Assembly (NCBI GenBank): GCA_027717925.1
Contig: JALLON010000046.1
Coordinates: 1-12,662, forward strand
Source of the DNA: Acidobacteria bacterium AH-259-G07
GTDB lineage: Bacteria; Acidobacteriota; UBA6911; RPQK01; JADFOI01
DNA: 12,662 nt
Direction: 5' to 3'
Shown here one piece after another: positions 1-6,739 of the stretch (the first letter of the stretch is position 1; each line of letters opens with the position of its first letter). Both the position numbers and the translations under genes were made by a program. The notes under the pieces are model-generated. The model was not told where the DNA came from, searched no databases, and was given only the letters and a program-made list of their open reading frames with translations.

Positions 1-2
1 GC

Positions 3-149
<147 letters not shown>

Positions 150-179
150 GATGTCGCTGCATAAGTTAGGAAGGGATAC

Positions 180-902
180 ATGTTCCGATATTGTTTAGTC
201 TTGCAGTTACTTTTTGTTTTTCTTCAGACATCGATAAGGGCCCAAACGCGAGCGCCTGAAGTCGAATACAACTGGGACATCTCGGCTTTCTTTGCAGTCA
301 GTGGATTGGGCGAGGAAAGTTCCCTGACTCCAGTCGAGGGGGGCACAACCACCATTACTAAACTGGATTTTGATTTGAGCTATGCAGGAGGGTTTCGAAT
401 CGCAGAATATTTGGGAGAGCATTTCGCGGGCGAGTTCGAGTATGCTTTCGCGAACCAACCCATGTCTCTCACTAGCGCGCCCCTCGGGCTTCCCCGCTTG
501 GACTTGGATCACAAGATTCACAAATTCACCTACACCGCGCTTATTTATCCGATGGACCGTCAGCGCCGGGTTCATCCTTTTCTTGCCATTGGGGCCGGAG
601 CATCCTACTATCAGATCTCCGATGACTCGAAGCGACGGGCCTCACAGCAGGGAGTGGAGCTGGATAATGAACTGAAATTTGCCGTTAGTTACGGTGGAGG
701 TATCAAGGTTCAGGTGGAACGTCACTGGGGTCTGCGCTTTGATGTTCGCAACCGTGTCACCAGTGTCCCCGATTTTGACCTCCCTCCAGAAGCTCCTTTG
801 CTTCCAGACGGTACAGTGGGAGCCGGCTTTCGCCCAGACGGTATTCTCAACAACTGGCAGGTTAGCGCTGGTTTCATCTTTAGCTTCGGTCGACGCTACT
901 AA
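180..902 (+). CDS. Outer-membrane beta-barrel protein, copy 1
   Basis: This 240-residue protein is probably an outer-membrane beta-barrel of the small porin/OmpA-barrel type. A signal peptide occupies about residues 1-21 (hydrophobic LVLQLLFVFL core, cleavage near Ala21-Gln22). The mature part is rich in alternating aromatic/polar strands with Gly turns (GGFRIAEYLGEHFAGEFEYAF, then YGGGIKVQV and WQVSAGFIFSFG at the C-terminus), as expected for amphipathic strands crossing the outer membrane. The ATG is supported by AGGAAGGG at 168-175, four bases upstream. The next gene is a paralogue: I count about 113 identical residues in roughly 214 aligned. The conserved block near the C-terminus (PDF.LP..APLL, GAGFRPDG) is shared by both. 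No substrate or binding partner can be inferred. The assignment to a beta-barrel is by pattern, not by a domain search. Confidence 0.85.
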   Translation: MFRYCLVLQLLFVFLQTSIRAQTRAPEVEYNWDISAFFAVSGLGEESSLTPVEGGTTTITKLDFDLSYAGGFRIAEYLGEHFAGEFEYAFANQPMSLTSAPLGLPRLDLDHKIHKFTYTALIYPMDRQRRVHPFLAIGAGASYYQISDDSKRRASQQGVELDNELKFAVSYGGGIKVQVERHWGLRFDVRNRVTSVPDFDLPPEAPLLPDGTVGAGFRPDGILNNWQVSAGFIFSFGRRY

Positions 903-1009
903 CCTGTCCCCGCTTGATTCCTACTCCCTCACACGGATTGTCAATCAATTACGCTGAGGACTTACAGAATCCACAGGATGGTTCGTCCTTTCTGCGCTGA
1001 CCGCATCCT

Positions 1010-1025
1010 AATAGAATGTTCTATT
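1010..1025. promoter_or_regulatory. 16-bp palindrome upstream of beta-barrel copy 2
   Basis: AATAGAATGTTCTATT is a perfect 7-bp inverted repeat around a TG centre, lying 27 bp before the ATG of the second barrel gene. It contains a -10-like TAGAAT, but I see no good -35 at the right distance. It could be an operator for a dimeric regulator or a short hairpin in the leader. No comparable palindrome is seen upstream of copy 1, so it might allow the two paralogues to be regulated differently. That function is inference. Confidence 0.4.
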
Positions 1026-1052
1026 TTTGGCTGACCCGATAGGAACAAGCAG

Positions 1053-1766
1053 ATGCTCAAATACTGTGCAGCATTGTGGGTGCTTTTCGCCTTTCTTTCT
1101 TCTTGGGCAAGGGGACAAATTTTACACAACGAAAATAAGTGGGAAATCTCTGTTTTCTTTGGCCTCAGCGCATTGGGTGAAGACACTTTTGTGACTCCAA
1201 TCGAGGGAGGGACAACCCAAATGGTTGGGCTGGAGTTCGAATCGAGCTACCTGGTGGGGGCTCGAATCACAGAAAACCTGGGGCAGCATTTCGGCGCCGA
1301 GTTGGAGTACGCTTTGGCAAACCAACCCGGATCCTTTGTCGACTTGCGACCGGACCTCACCCGGTTGGACTTCGATCACAAGGTTCACACATTCGCCTAC
1401 AGCATCCTTGTATATCCGATGAACCAAGAGTGCCGCATCCGTCCCTTTGGTTCTATCGGGATCGGAGCGTCCTTCTTTCAGATTTCCGGTGATGGGCAGG
1501 GACAAGCCTTAGACAAGGGAGTCGAGCTGAAAGATCGGTGGAAGCTTGCCCTCAGCTATGGAGGAGGTGTCAAGGTCCATATCAATCCTGGTTGGGGTTT
1601 TCGCTTCGATTTTCGCGACCATGTCACTGGCGTTCCTGATTTTGGACTTCCCTCCCAGGCACCCCTTCTCGAAGGTAACAAAACAGGAGCAGGCTTCCGT
1701 CCGGATGGCAACTTCCACAACTGGCAGATTAGTGCCGGTTTCATGTATTCTTTCAGTATCCGCTAA
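1053..1766 (+). CDS. Outer-membrane beta-barrel protein, copy 2
   Basis: This 237-residue paralogue of the preceding barrel protein aligns over its full mature length with very few gaps. It has its own signal peptide (hydrophobic AALWVLFAFL core, probable cleavage near Gly21-Gln22). Shared blocks include TPxEGGTT, the HKxHxFxY strand, YPM, GxGAS, SYGGGxKV, VPDFxLP, GAGFRPDG and the terminal NWQxSAGF strand. The pattern points to an outer-membrane beta-barrel with no detectable enzyme motif. The start is supported by AGGA at 1041-1044, eight bases before the ATG. A 150-bp gap follows copy 1 and holds a 16-bp palindrome, so this gene may have its own promoter. The pair arose by tandem duplication, but at about half identity it is old, so the copies have probably diverged in ligand or timing. 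Confidence 0.85.
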   Translation: MLKYCAALWVLFAFLSSWARGQILHNENKWEISVFFGLSALGEDTFVTPIEGGTTQMVGLEFESSYLVGARITENLGQHFGAELEYALANQPGSFVDLRPDLTRLDFDHKVHTFAYSILVYPMNQECRIRPFGSIGIGASFFQISGDGQGQALDKGVELKDRWKLALSYGGGVKVHINPGWGFRFDFRDHVTGVPDFGLPSQAPLLEGNKTGAGFRPDGNFHNWQISAGFMYSFSIR

Positions 1767-1773
1767 CAAGGTC

Positions 1774-1787
1774 TGACCCCTGACCCC
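1774..1787 (+). repeat. Two-unit heptamer repeat between convergent genes
   Basis: TGACCCC occurs twice in tandem in the 24-bp gap between the barrel gene stop and the stop of the convergent DUF4159 gene. The unit resembles the CCTGAC core of the larger arrays at 68-116 and 3765-3820. Two copies could be chance in isolation. The similarity to the other arrays and the identical setting, a convergent 3' gap, make it a plausible remnant. Confidence 0.45.
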
Positions 1788-1790
1788 CCT

Positions 1791-2534
1791 TCAATGCGTC
1801 ATGGAGTAAACGATGTAATTGATGCCAAGTTGGAAAGCAAGGTTGGCATACTCACGCGGGTAAGCTTCTACCTCGGCCCATTCCCAGGCGTCTCCCAAGT
1901 CAACATTGTGATTGATCATCACCATCAGACGTCCATTCTCATCCTGGATTCCCATGTATCGAGGTTTATAACCTCCCTTTTCCCACGTCCTTCCACTATA
2001 GACAAACTGAAGGCCAGGGATTTGGATCAGCTTTTTAATGTCGTAATAACAATGAAAGATCGGATGGGTGATCGAAAGTTCGACCGGCTCATACTCTGGA
2101 AAAACCTTTTTGATTTGGCGGTAAAAGTTCTGCCATTCATATTCCCCATGAAAGTCATCCACTACCAAGAAGCCACCTCGGAGCAAGTATTCCCTCAATT
2201 GGGCGGCCTCCTGGTCGGATAAATACATGTAGCCCACTTCCACGGCGTAGAGGAAAGGATAATGGAACAGCTCAGGTTCCAAGACCTGGAGAGTGCGGTG
2301 CTCGGTGTTCACAAAACCGAAATCGGTGAGTTTTCGCAGTCCGTAGAGAAACTGCCGGTCGGCCTTGGGATAATCGACAGCCCAGGCCGATCCCATCCAT
2401 CCTTCTCCAGAATAAATGAGTCGTAAGAAGGTAAATTCGGGGCGAATGGAGTACTGCCTTTCATGGGGTCGGTCGTCGACCCGCGCTGCTGAAAAGCCAA
2501 CAAAAACAATCCACAGCAAAAGTCTTGCCCGCAT
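1791..2534 (-). CDS. DUF4159 domain-containing exported protein
   Basis: This 247-residue protein matches the DUF4159 family as I know it. Visible hallmarks are FTFLRLIYSG near residues 34-43, the YPFLY...LSDQEAAQLREYLLRGG block at about 92-121, VVDDFHGEYEW at 124-134, THPIFHCYYDI at 156-166, NVDLGDAWEWA at 210-220 and a terminal YSMTH. The domain fills almost the whole mature protein. A short N-terminal hydrophobic stretch (LLLWIVFVGF) looks like a signal peptide, so it probably acts in the periplasm. DUF4159 proteins have a glutamine-amidotransferase-like fold by family description, but their function is not established. In many genomes the domain accompanies MoxR/von Willebrand proteins, and none is visible here. 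No strong ribosome-binding site precedes the ATG, only AGAAG. A TATAAT lies 14-19 bp upstream on this strand. Confidence 0.88.
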   Translation of the reverse strand: MRARLLLWIVFVGFSAARVDDRPHERQYSIRPEFTFLRLIYSGEGWMGSAWAVDYPKADRQFLYGLRKLTDFGFVNTEHRTLQVLEPELFHYPFLYAVEVGYMYLSDQEAAQLREYLLRGGFLVVDDFHGEYEWQNFYRQIKKVFPEYEPVELSITHPIFHCYYDIKKLIQIPGLQFVYSGRTWEKGGYKPRYMGIQDENGRLMVMINHNVDLGDAWEWAEVEAYPREYANLAFQLGINYIVYSMTH

Positions 2535-2543
2535 GTTGCTTCT

Positions 2544-2553
2544 TATAATTATA
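2544..2553. promoter_or_regulatory. Palindromic double -10 box in divergent gap
   Basis: TATAATTATA is a perfect 10-bp palindrome that supplies a consensus -10 (TATAAT) on each strand, in the 82-bp gap between the divergent DUF4159 gene (-) and the exported-protein gene at 2617 (+). Neither strand shows a convincing TTGACA-like -35 at 16-18 bp. For the - strand gene the implied leader would be only about 7 nt. It is therefore a candidate shared promoter only. Confidence 0.3.
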
Positions 2554-2604
2554 TCCTGTATTCGATAAACTTAGTTTTTTTTGACTCTGATAGTTGATTG
2601 ATCC

Positions 2605-2610
2605 AAGGGG
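2605..2610 (+). promoter_or_regulatory. Ribosome-binding site that decides the start at 2617
   Basis: AAGGGG lies six bases before an ATG at 2617 and only three before an in-frame TTG at 2614. The spacing favours the ATG, so I place the gene start at 2617 rather than at the TTG. Confidence 0.6.
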
Positions 2611-2616
2611 TTCTTG

Positions 2617-3765
2617 ATGAGATGGCGTGCGTCTGACCGATATCCCATTATTTCCCTTCTGCTACTGATCGTTACAGCCCTCCAGCCTGCGGAAGCTAAG
2701 GCTCAGAGACTGGCCGACACAGATCTGGAGCAGCTGGCTCTCGAACTGAGTGAACCCCCAGGCCAATTCGACACCGACAATTTGATCTCCAATGAGGCCT
2801 CTTACCTACAGGTGCTTCCTCAACTCAAGGAGATCGCCGAACCCGGGCAGGCCTATTTGGGAGTTGGACCCGATCAGAACTTCACCTACCTCGTTCATGT
2901 ACGACCTGCCTTGGCCATGATAGTTGACCTGCGCCGCGATAATCTCTTGGAACATCTTTATTTGAAGGAACTTATCGAGGTTTCTGGCAACCGTTGGCAA
3001 TATCTGTCGTATTTGTTTGGAAAACCCCTTCCCACCGGCTTTCGGCCCGATCCCGCGGCCGATGCCAGTGTTCTGGTCAATCACTTGCGGAGCTTCCCTT
3101 CTGATGATGATTTTTTCGGAAAAAGCTTTCTCGAAATCTGGTCCTCCATTCGACATCGATTCCCTCGCTTGACGTGGGATCAGGACCGCGTCACTTTTTA
3201 TCAGATCGCCCTGGCCTTTTTCAAAGAAAACTTTCAATTAAGGTACCGAAGTCATGGCCGCCGACCTCGCCCCTACTATCCCAGCTACGAACAACTAATG
3301 ACACAAAGCAATCAGCCAGGTCAAATGGGACATTATTTGAACTCCGAGAGCGATTTTCGGTTCTTAAAAAAGATGCAAACGGAGAATCGAATTATACCGA
3401 TCGTTGGGGACTTGGCAGGTCCAAAAGCGCTTAAGAGCATCGGGAAATACTTGAAAAAACAAGGGTATGTGGTCTCGACTTTCTATGTGTCAAATGTGGA
3501 GTTTTACTTGTTTCGAAAGGGCCAATTTCCCCACTTCGTCGCAAACGTAACGGAGCTGCCCACCAACCAGAACAGCGTGTTCATTAGAAGCTACTTCAAC
3601 TACTGGCGAGAGCATCCGGAGACTGTAGCCGGCTATTACGTCACTTCCCTGCTGCAGCAGATCCAAAGCTTCCTAAAGCTTCACCAAGCGAGGCCCTATG
3701 AAGATTATTGGGATGTCGTGAGCAGAGACTACATCCCCACGCAGCCCCCAGACCACAGACCATAG
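2617..3765 (+). CDS. Exported protein with methyltransferase-like Gly motif (LIC_10091-type family)
   Basis: A 382-residue protein with an N-terminal signal peptide (IISLLLLIVTAL core, cleavage near AKA-Q at 29/30). It resembles, from memory, a widespread uncharacterised family annotated LIC_10091-like. Conserved-looking blocks are SEPPGQFDTDNLISNE (45-60), AYLGVGPDQN (79-88), IVDLRRDNLLEHL (102-114), YLSYLFGKPLP (129-139), PIVGDLAGPKALKSIG (261-276) and FYVSNVEFYLF (289-299). GVGPDQN followed about 15 residues later by an acidic VDLRRDN resembles the glycine-rich and acidic motifs of class I SAM-dependent methyltransferases. A methyltransferase-like Rossmann fold is therefore plausible, but unusual for an exported protein, because SAM is cytoplasmic. 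The last codons (about PPDHRP) are GACCACA/GACCATA-like heptamers that lead into the repeat array, so the C-terminus may have been altered by it. The activity is unknown. Confidence 0.8.
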   Translation: MRWRASDRYPIISLLLLIVTALQPAEAKAQRLADTDLEQLALELSEPPGQFDTDNLISNEASYLQVLPQLKEIAEPGQAYLGVGPDQNFTYLVHVRPALAMIVDLRRDNLLEHLYLKELIEVSGNRWQYLSYLFGKPLPTGFRPDPAADASVLVNHLRSFPSDDDFFGKSFLEIWSSIRHRFPRLTWDQDRVTFYQIALAFFKENFQLRYRSHGRRPRPYYPSYEQLMTQSNQPGQMGHYLNSESDFRFLKKMQTENRIIPIVGDLAGPKALKSIGKYLKKQGYVVSTFYVSNVEFYLFRKGQFPHFVANVTELPTNQNSVFIRSYFNYWREHPETVAGYYVTSLLQQIQSFLKLHQARPYEDYWDVVSRDYIPTQPPDHRP

Positions 3766-3820
3766 CCAGGGGCCAGGGGCCAGGAGCCAGGAGTCAGGAG
3801 CCGGGAGCCAAGAGTCAGGA
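3765..3820 (-). repeat. 7-bp tandem repeat array, eight units
   Basis: Eight in-phase 7-bp units start at the last base of the upstream stop codon: GCCAGGG, GCCAGGG, GCCAGGA, GCCAGGA, GTCAGGA, GCCGGGA, GCCAAGA, GTCAGGA. On the other strand these read TCCTGGC/TCCTGAC, the same family as the array at 68-116, so the two arrays lie in opposite orientation. Two further degenerate units (GACCACA, GACCATA, 3751-3764) extend the periodicity into the last codons of the upstream gene. Confidence 0.88.
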
Positions 3821-3837
3821 GTTTAATTATCAGTGAA

Positions 3838-3896
3838 AATCCGCTCAGATCCGTGTGATCCGTGATCCCAGAACTCAAAACTCACGACTCAAGACT
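3838..3896. repeat. Short degenerate repeats before the DUF72 stop
   Basis: Two kinds of short repeat follow the main array. First, ATCCG recurs in AATCCGCTC, GATCCGTGT, GATCCGT and GATCCC (about 3843-3869). Then ACTCAAA, ACTCACG, ACTCAAG and a partial ACT form 3.4 heptamers at 3873-3896. The second block overlaps the last four codons and stop codon of the - strand DUF72 gene (stop at 3882-3884). Both look like simple-sequence expansion or erosion. No hairpin with a T-tract is seen, so transcription termination for the two convergent genes here is not explained. Confidence 0.6.
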
Positions 3897-4574
3897 GCAG
3901 TGCCGAATCAGTTGCTTGGCGAGCCGAGGAGCTTCGGTATCGTGCTTCAAGTAAACGAAAGCCTCTCTTTTCTGCGACGCGATCCACCGAGCCCACTCTT
4001 GCAGCTCGTCTTCCGAATATTCTGACTTTCGCAGACGGACGTAGACAAATGGGGCCGTCACTGTCCGAAGCGCTGGACGTTCATCCGACTCAGCCACCAC
4101 CAGTGCGACGGCATGTGCTTCAAGCAACTCAAAGGTGTTGTCGGTAAGCCAGGAAGGATGACGAAATTCAAAAGCCAAAGCTGCTTTCTTAGAGTACTTC
4201 TGGAGGAAATCCTCCAGCACTTTCTTATCTTCACGAAAATAGGGAGGAAGTTGAACCAAGAGAGTCCCAAGCTTATCGCCCAATGGGGCAGCACCTTTCA
4301 AAAACCACTCCATGGCATCGTCAACATTTCCCAATCTGTTTTTGTGTGTAATCTTCTGATTCAGCTTGAGTGTGAAACGAAAATGTTTCGGGACCTGTTC
4401 AGCCCAATGCCCGGCAGTGGTTTCTGACGGGGAGCGATAGAAGGTGTTGTTGATTTCAGTGCTCGAGAAGTGTTGAGCGTAGAAAGAAAGATAGTGCTTG
4501 GCAGCGAGTTTTTCGGGATAAAAAATACCTTTCCACTCCGGATAAGAAAATCCGGAAGTGCCAACGTAGATCAT
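3882..4574 (-). CDS. DUF72 (YecE-like) protein
   Basis: This 230-residue protein is a DUF72 (YecE) family member. Diagnostic segments are IYVGTSGFSYPEWKG at 2-16, the EINNTFYRSPS block at about 40-50, FRFTLKLNQKITH, LLVQLPPYF, LAFEFRHPSW in the middle, VYVRLR near 173-178 and YLKHDTEAPRLA near the C-terminus. The family folds as a TIM-like barrel and its biochemical function is unknown; it is presumed cytoplasmic because there is no signal peptide. Length is in the family range. No clear Shine-Dalgarno sequence precedes the ATG at 4574, but homology-like sequence begins immediately at residue 2, so the start is secure. The last residues (CSLES) are encoded by heptameric ACTCAAG-type repeats, so the natural C-terminus may once have differed. 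It is convergent with the gene at 2617-3765. Confidence 0.92.
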   Translation of the reverse strand: MIYVGTSGFSYPEWKGIFYPEKLAAKHYLSFYAQHFSSTEINNTFYRSPSETTAGHWAEQVPKHFRFTLKLNQKITHKNRLGNVDDAMEWFLKGAAPLGDKLGTLLVQLPPYFREDKKVLEDFLQKYSKKAALAFEFRHPSWLTDNTFELLEAHAVALVVAESDERPALRTVTAPFVYVRLRKSEYSEDELQEWARWIASQKREAFVYLKHDTEAPRLAKQLIRHCSLES

Positions 4575-4689
4575 GGAAACTCAATTTAAGCCATGCGGAA
4601 GCGAGTGGGCAACCTCTTTCATCCAAATTTGATGACAAACCTACTGACTTTCCTTACTTAATGTGCTAAAAAGTAAGCAGACCTCGCCG

Positions 4690-4694
4690 GGAGG
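4690..4694 (+). promoter_or_regulatory. Ribosome-binding site that decides the start at 4702
   Basis: GGAGG within GGGAGGG sits seven bases before the ATG at 4702. An upstream in-frame ATG at 4663 would add 13 residues ahead of the signal peptide and would place this strong site inside the coding region. The start at 4702, which leaves a proper lipoprotein signal, is therefore preferred. Confidence 0.85.
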
Positions 4695-4701
4695 GACCAC
4701 A

Positions 4702-5367
4702 ATGAAAATAACTACATTTGCTGGTTTAGGCCTTCTGACGCTCTATTTTGCGGTCGCCTGTTCGCAAGAAGCTCCCCCCACGGAGCCGGCGCCGCCTGAG
4801 ACCGCTGAGGAGCCCGAGGCAGAAGCCGAAAAAGGGGATCTCGTCGCAGTGATCAGCACCAGGAAGGGAGACATCGTAGTGAAGTTGCTCCCTGAACTTG
4901 CACCCGAAACTGTCTCTCAATTTGTGCAGCTTGCCAAAGCAGGATTTTATATGCGGACCACTTTCCATTATGTTAGTTCGGGATTCATTTGGGGGGGCGA
5001 TCCGTTTTCCAGGGACAACGACCCTGTGAACGACGGTCTGGGAAACGCTGGGGAATGGGTTGAGTCCGAGTTTAATAAAGACCACAAGGTGGAACGTGGC
5101 TGTGTGGGAATGATGCGTAAGGACAATGACCCGAACTCCTCCAGTTGTCAGTTTTTTATCGTGTTAAGGCGAAAGTCAGAGTGGGACGGCAAATACAACA
5201 TTTTTGGTGATGTGATTGAAGGAATTGAGGTGGCTGATGAGATCTCAAAGGTTCCACGGGTCAAGAATAATCGGAAGCTCGCCAACCGGCCGGCAGCCAA
5301 ACAAATCATCAGGCGCATAGACATCGAACGGCGTCAGCCGGAGGAAGTTACAGAAGAAGCCTCGTAG
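4702..5367 (+). CDS. Lipoprotein cyclophilin-type peptidyl-prolyl isomerase, catalytic Arg replaced
   Basis: A 221-residue cyclophilin-family protein. Residues 1-20 form a lipoprotein signal (FAVAC, lipidated Cys20), followed by a Pro/Glu/Ala-rich linker to about residue 45, then the cyclophilin domain (about 46-210). It should be anchored in a membrane facing the periplasm, where cyclophilins catalyse proline cis-trans isomerisation during protein folding. Family marks are APETVSQFVQLAKAGFY (67-83), GFIWGGDP (94-101), NSSSCQFFIVL (145-155), W161 and YNIFGDVIEGIEVADEI. The catalytic arginine of the usual FHRV motif is Tyr90 here (FHYV), and the usual Gln before GGD is Trp97, so isomerase activity may be reduced or lost. 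The form with extra acidic loops (DPVNDGLG) resembles cyclophilins of Acidobacteriota. It is convergent with the glycosyltransferase. Confidence 0.9.
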   Translation: MKITTFAGLGLLTLYFAVACSQEAPPTEPAPPETAEEPEAEAEKGDLVAVISTRKGDIVVKLLPELAPETVSQFVQLAKAGFYMRTTFHYVSSGFIWGGDPFSRDNDPVNDGLGNAGEWVESEFNKDHKVERGCVGMMRKDNDPNSSSCQFFIVLRRKSEWDGKYNIFGDVIEGIEVADEISKVPRVKNNRKLANRPAAKQIIRRIDIERRQPEEVTEEAS

Positions 5368-5416
5368 CCCGCATTATTCATAGGTTCTCGTCACGAGCCG
5401 CTCTGAGAAATGCGGG
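5368..5416. terminator. Inverted-repeat gap between convergent genes, probable terminator
   Basis: The 49-bp gap between the two stop codons begins with CCCGCATT (5368-5375) and ends with AATGCGGG (5409-5416), a perfect 8-bp inverted repeat touching both stop codons. Inside it, CTCG-TCA-CGAG forms a second small hairpin. The arrangement suits a bidirectional transcription stop for the cyclophilin and the glycosyltransferase. It lacks a clear T-tract on either side, so a role in 3'-end protection or factor-dependent termination is equally possible. Confidence 0.5.
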
Positions 5417-6655
5417 TTAGGAGCCAGTCGATTTTGCCGATTGGAGAGTGAGCTTCCGAATAAGGGCCTGCCGATGAGAGCGAAAAATCTCTCCTTGACG
5501 AAGAATCTTGTTCTCAGATTCCACGTGGTTGAACTCCAAGGTTTCTCGGATAAAAGAGACAACTCTGGCCAGATAAAGAGGCTTGAGAGCTTCCAGAATC
5601 TCGAGCTTCTCGGCACGATTTTTGGACCGGTCATAGGCGCAGAGAAAATCGTAAACGATGCTCATCCACAGCGAGCTGGACAGTCGAAGCCGCTGAGCTT
5701 CAAACATTTGTTTCACCCTTCGTCCCCTCTGGTGAGGAAGAATCCGGAGGATTAAACTCTTGCTGGATGCAAATTCCCCAATTGCCTGTCGCTTCATACG
5801 CTTATAATCGATACTCAATCCCTGAGGTTCAGTGACCGGTTGGACACAGCCATATATGGGTGGTATATCGGATTGACTGAAGTTTCCGCTCCATTGGTCT
5901 TTTGATTGCAGCAGCCTGGTGAATAAAGTTTCGACAACCTGCGTGAACATCGGACCCAACTTGGGAGCACTGGGTTTGTGAACTTTGCAACCCAGTGCCA
6001 CCTGGGCCACGCGAAAATTCCCAAGGAGAGCCTCAATGGTCATGAAGATGTCGATCCCATATTGACGAACATTCTCTTCCCAGGTCCTAGTGCGCCAATG
6101 ATCCATGAGTCTTCCGGAAAAAGCGAATTCGCCTCCGATCGGTTGACGAACCTTCTTGCCCAACAAACCGTAGATCAAGGGATAGCAGAGATGGTTGGTA
6201 ATCGTTCCATCGTACTCGTTTCGACTGTAAATCGGTGCTGCGAAGTCATAGCCATTGACGACCGGTTCGGCCAGAGAACGAGGCCAGCTGGGTTGAATAC
6301 TGCGTAGGTCGGCATCCACGACCACGACTACTCTCGGTCGATAAAAGGACAGGTATGTAAACAAGTTATACAAGTTGTTGCCTTTTCCTGTGACTCCCGG
6401 AGGCGTTGAAAGGTAGACCTTGGGCACCCTACCGCTTTCGGCTTTCAGGAACACATCCTTGGTGCCGTCTTTAGAAAAGTTGTCGGCGTTGATGATAGCG
6501 GTATTAAGGTGAGGATGGTATCCTTGCAATCCCCTTGCAACTTGGCTGGCCACGAAGCCAATGTTGTCGGCCTCGTTGTAAGAGGGAATTGCCACAACCA
6601 GATCGACGGGCCGGCCATTGAGATCGTTCTCGACGATAAAGTTGTGTTTTCTCAT
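5417..6655 (-). CDS. GT-A fold glycosyltransferase (family 2/81-like)
   Basis: This 412-residue protein is a nucleotide-sugar glycosyltransferase of the GT-A fold, with no signal peptide or membrane segment, so it is cytoplasmic. In order it shows the nucleotide-binding strand VDLVVAIPSYNEADNIG (17-33), GKGNN (90-94), the metal-binding VVDADLRSI (112-120), EYDGTITN (147-154), VRQPIGGEFAFSG (169-181) and YGIDIFMT (199-206), then a His at 226. PIGGEFAFSG and GIDIFMT resemble the glucosylglycerate/mannosylglycerate synthase-type enzymes (GT78/GT81) and a related uncharacterised group. Donor and acceptor cannot be read from the sequence. About 150 further residues follow the catalytic domain (roughly 260-412), mostly helical and charged. 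Upstream it is divergent from the PilZ gene and shares a 267-bp control region with it. Confidence 0.85.
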   Translation of the reverse strand: MRKHNFIVENDLNGRPVDLVVAIPSYNEADNIGFVASQVARGLQGYHPHLNTAIINADNFSKDGTKDVFLKAESGRVPKVYLSTPPGVTGKGNNLYNLFTYLSFYRPRVVVVVDADLRSIQPSWPRSLAEPVVNGYDFAAPIYSRNEYDGTITNHLCYPLIYGLLGKKVRQPIGGEFAFSGRLMDHWRTRTWEENVRQYGIDIFMTIEALLGNFRVAQVALGCKVHKPSAPKLGPMFTQVVETLFTRLLQSKDQWSGNFSQSDIPPIYGCVQPVTEPQGLSIDYKRMKRQAIGEFASSKSLILRILPHQRGRRVKQMFEAQRLRLSSSLWMSIVYDFLCAYDRSKNRAEKLEILEALKPLYLARVVSFIRETLEFNHVESENKILRQGEIFRSHRQALIRKLTLQSAKSTGS

Positions 6656-6722
6656 CGCTTCTACCGCCTTGATGAGCGATCAGGAAAGAGCGGTCAAGCG
6701 TGTGACCGGACTTCCTTATACC

Positions 6723-6739
6723 AAAGGTCTCTGACCTTT
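6723..6739. promoter_or_regulatory. 17-bp palindrome in divergent control region
   Basis: AAAGGTCTCTGACCTTT has perfect 7-bp arms around TCT. It lies 68 bp before the glycosyltransferase start and 184 bp before the PilZ start, in the gap they share. It could be an operator for a dimeric regulator or, if transcribed, a leader hairpin. A weaker inverted repeat (TTGAGT at 6755-6760, ACTCAA at 6770-6775) lies next to it. I see no convincing sigma-70 promoter in the 267-bp gap. Confidence 0.45.

Noticed and set aside
207..575. 122-codon open frame on the - strand inside the first barrel gene
   Set aside because: It lies opposite a well-supported gene, has no recognisable domain, and a similar shadow frame exists opposite the paralogous gene at 1122-1505, as expected from shared coding sequence.
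2581..2586. TTGACT as a -35 box for the gene at 2617
   Set aside because: No -10-like sequence lies 16-18 bp downstream, and a promoter there would leave almost no leader.
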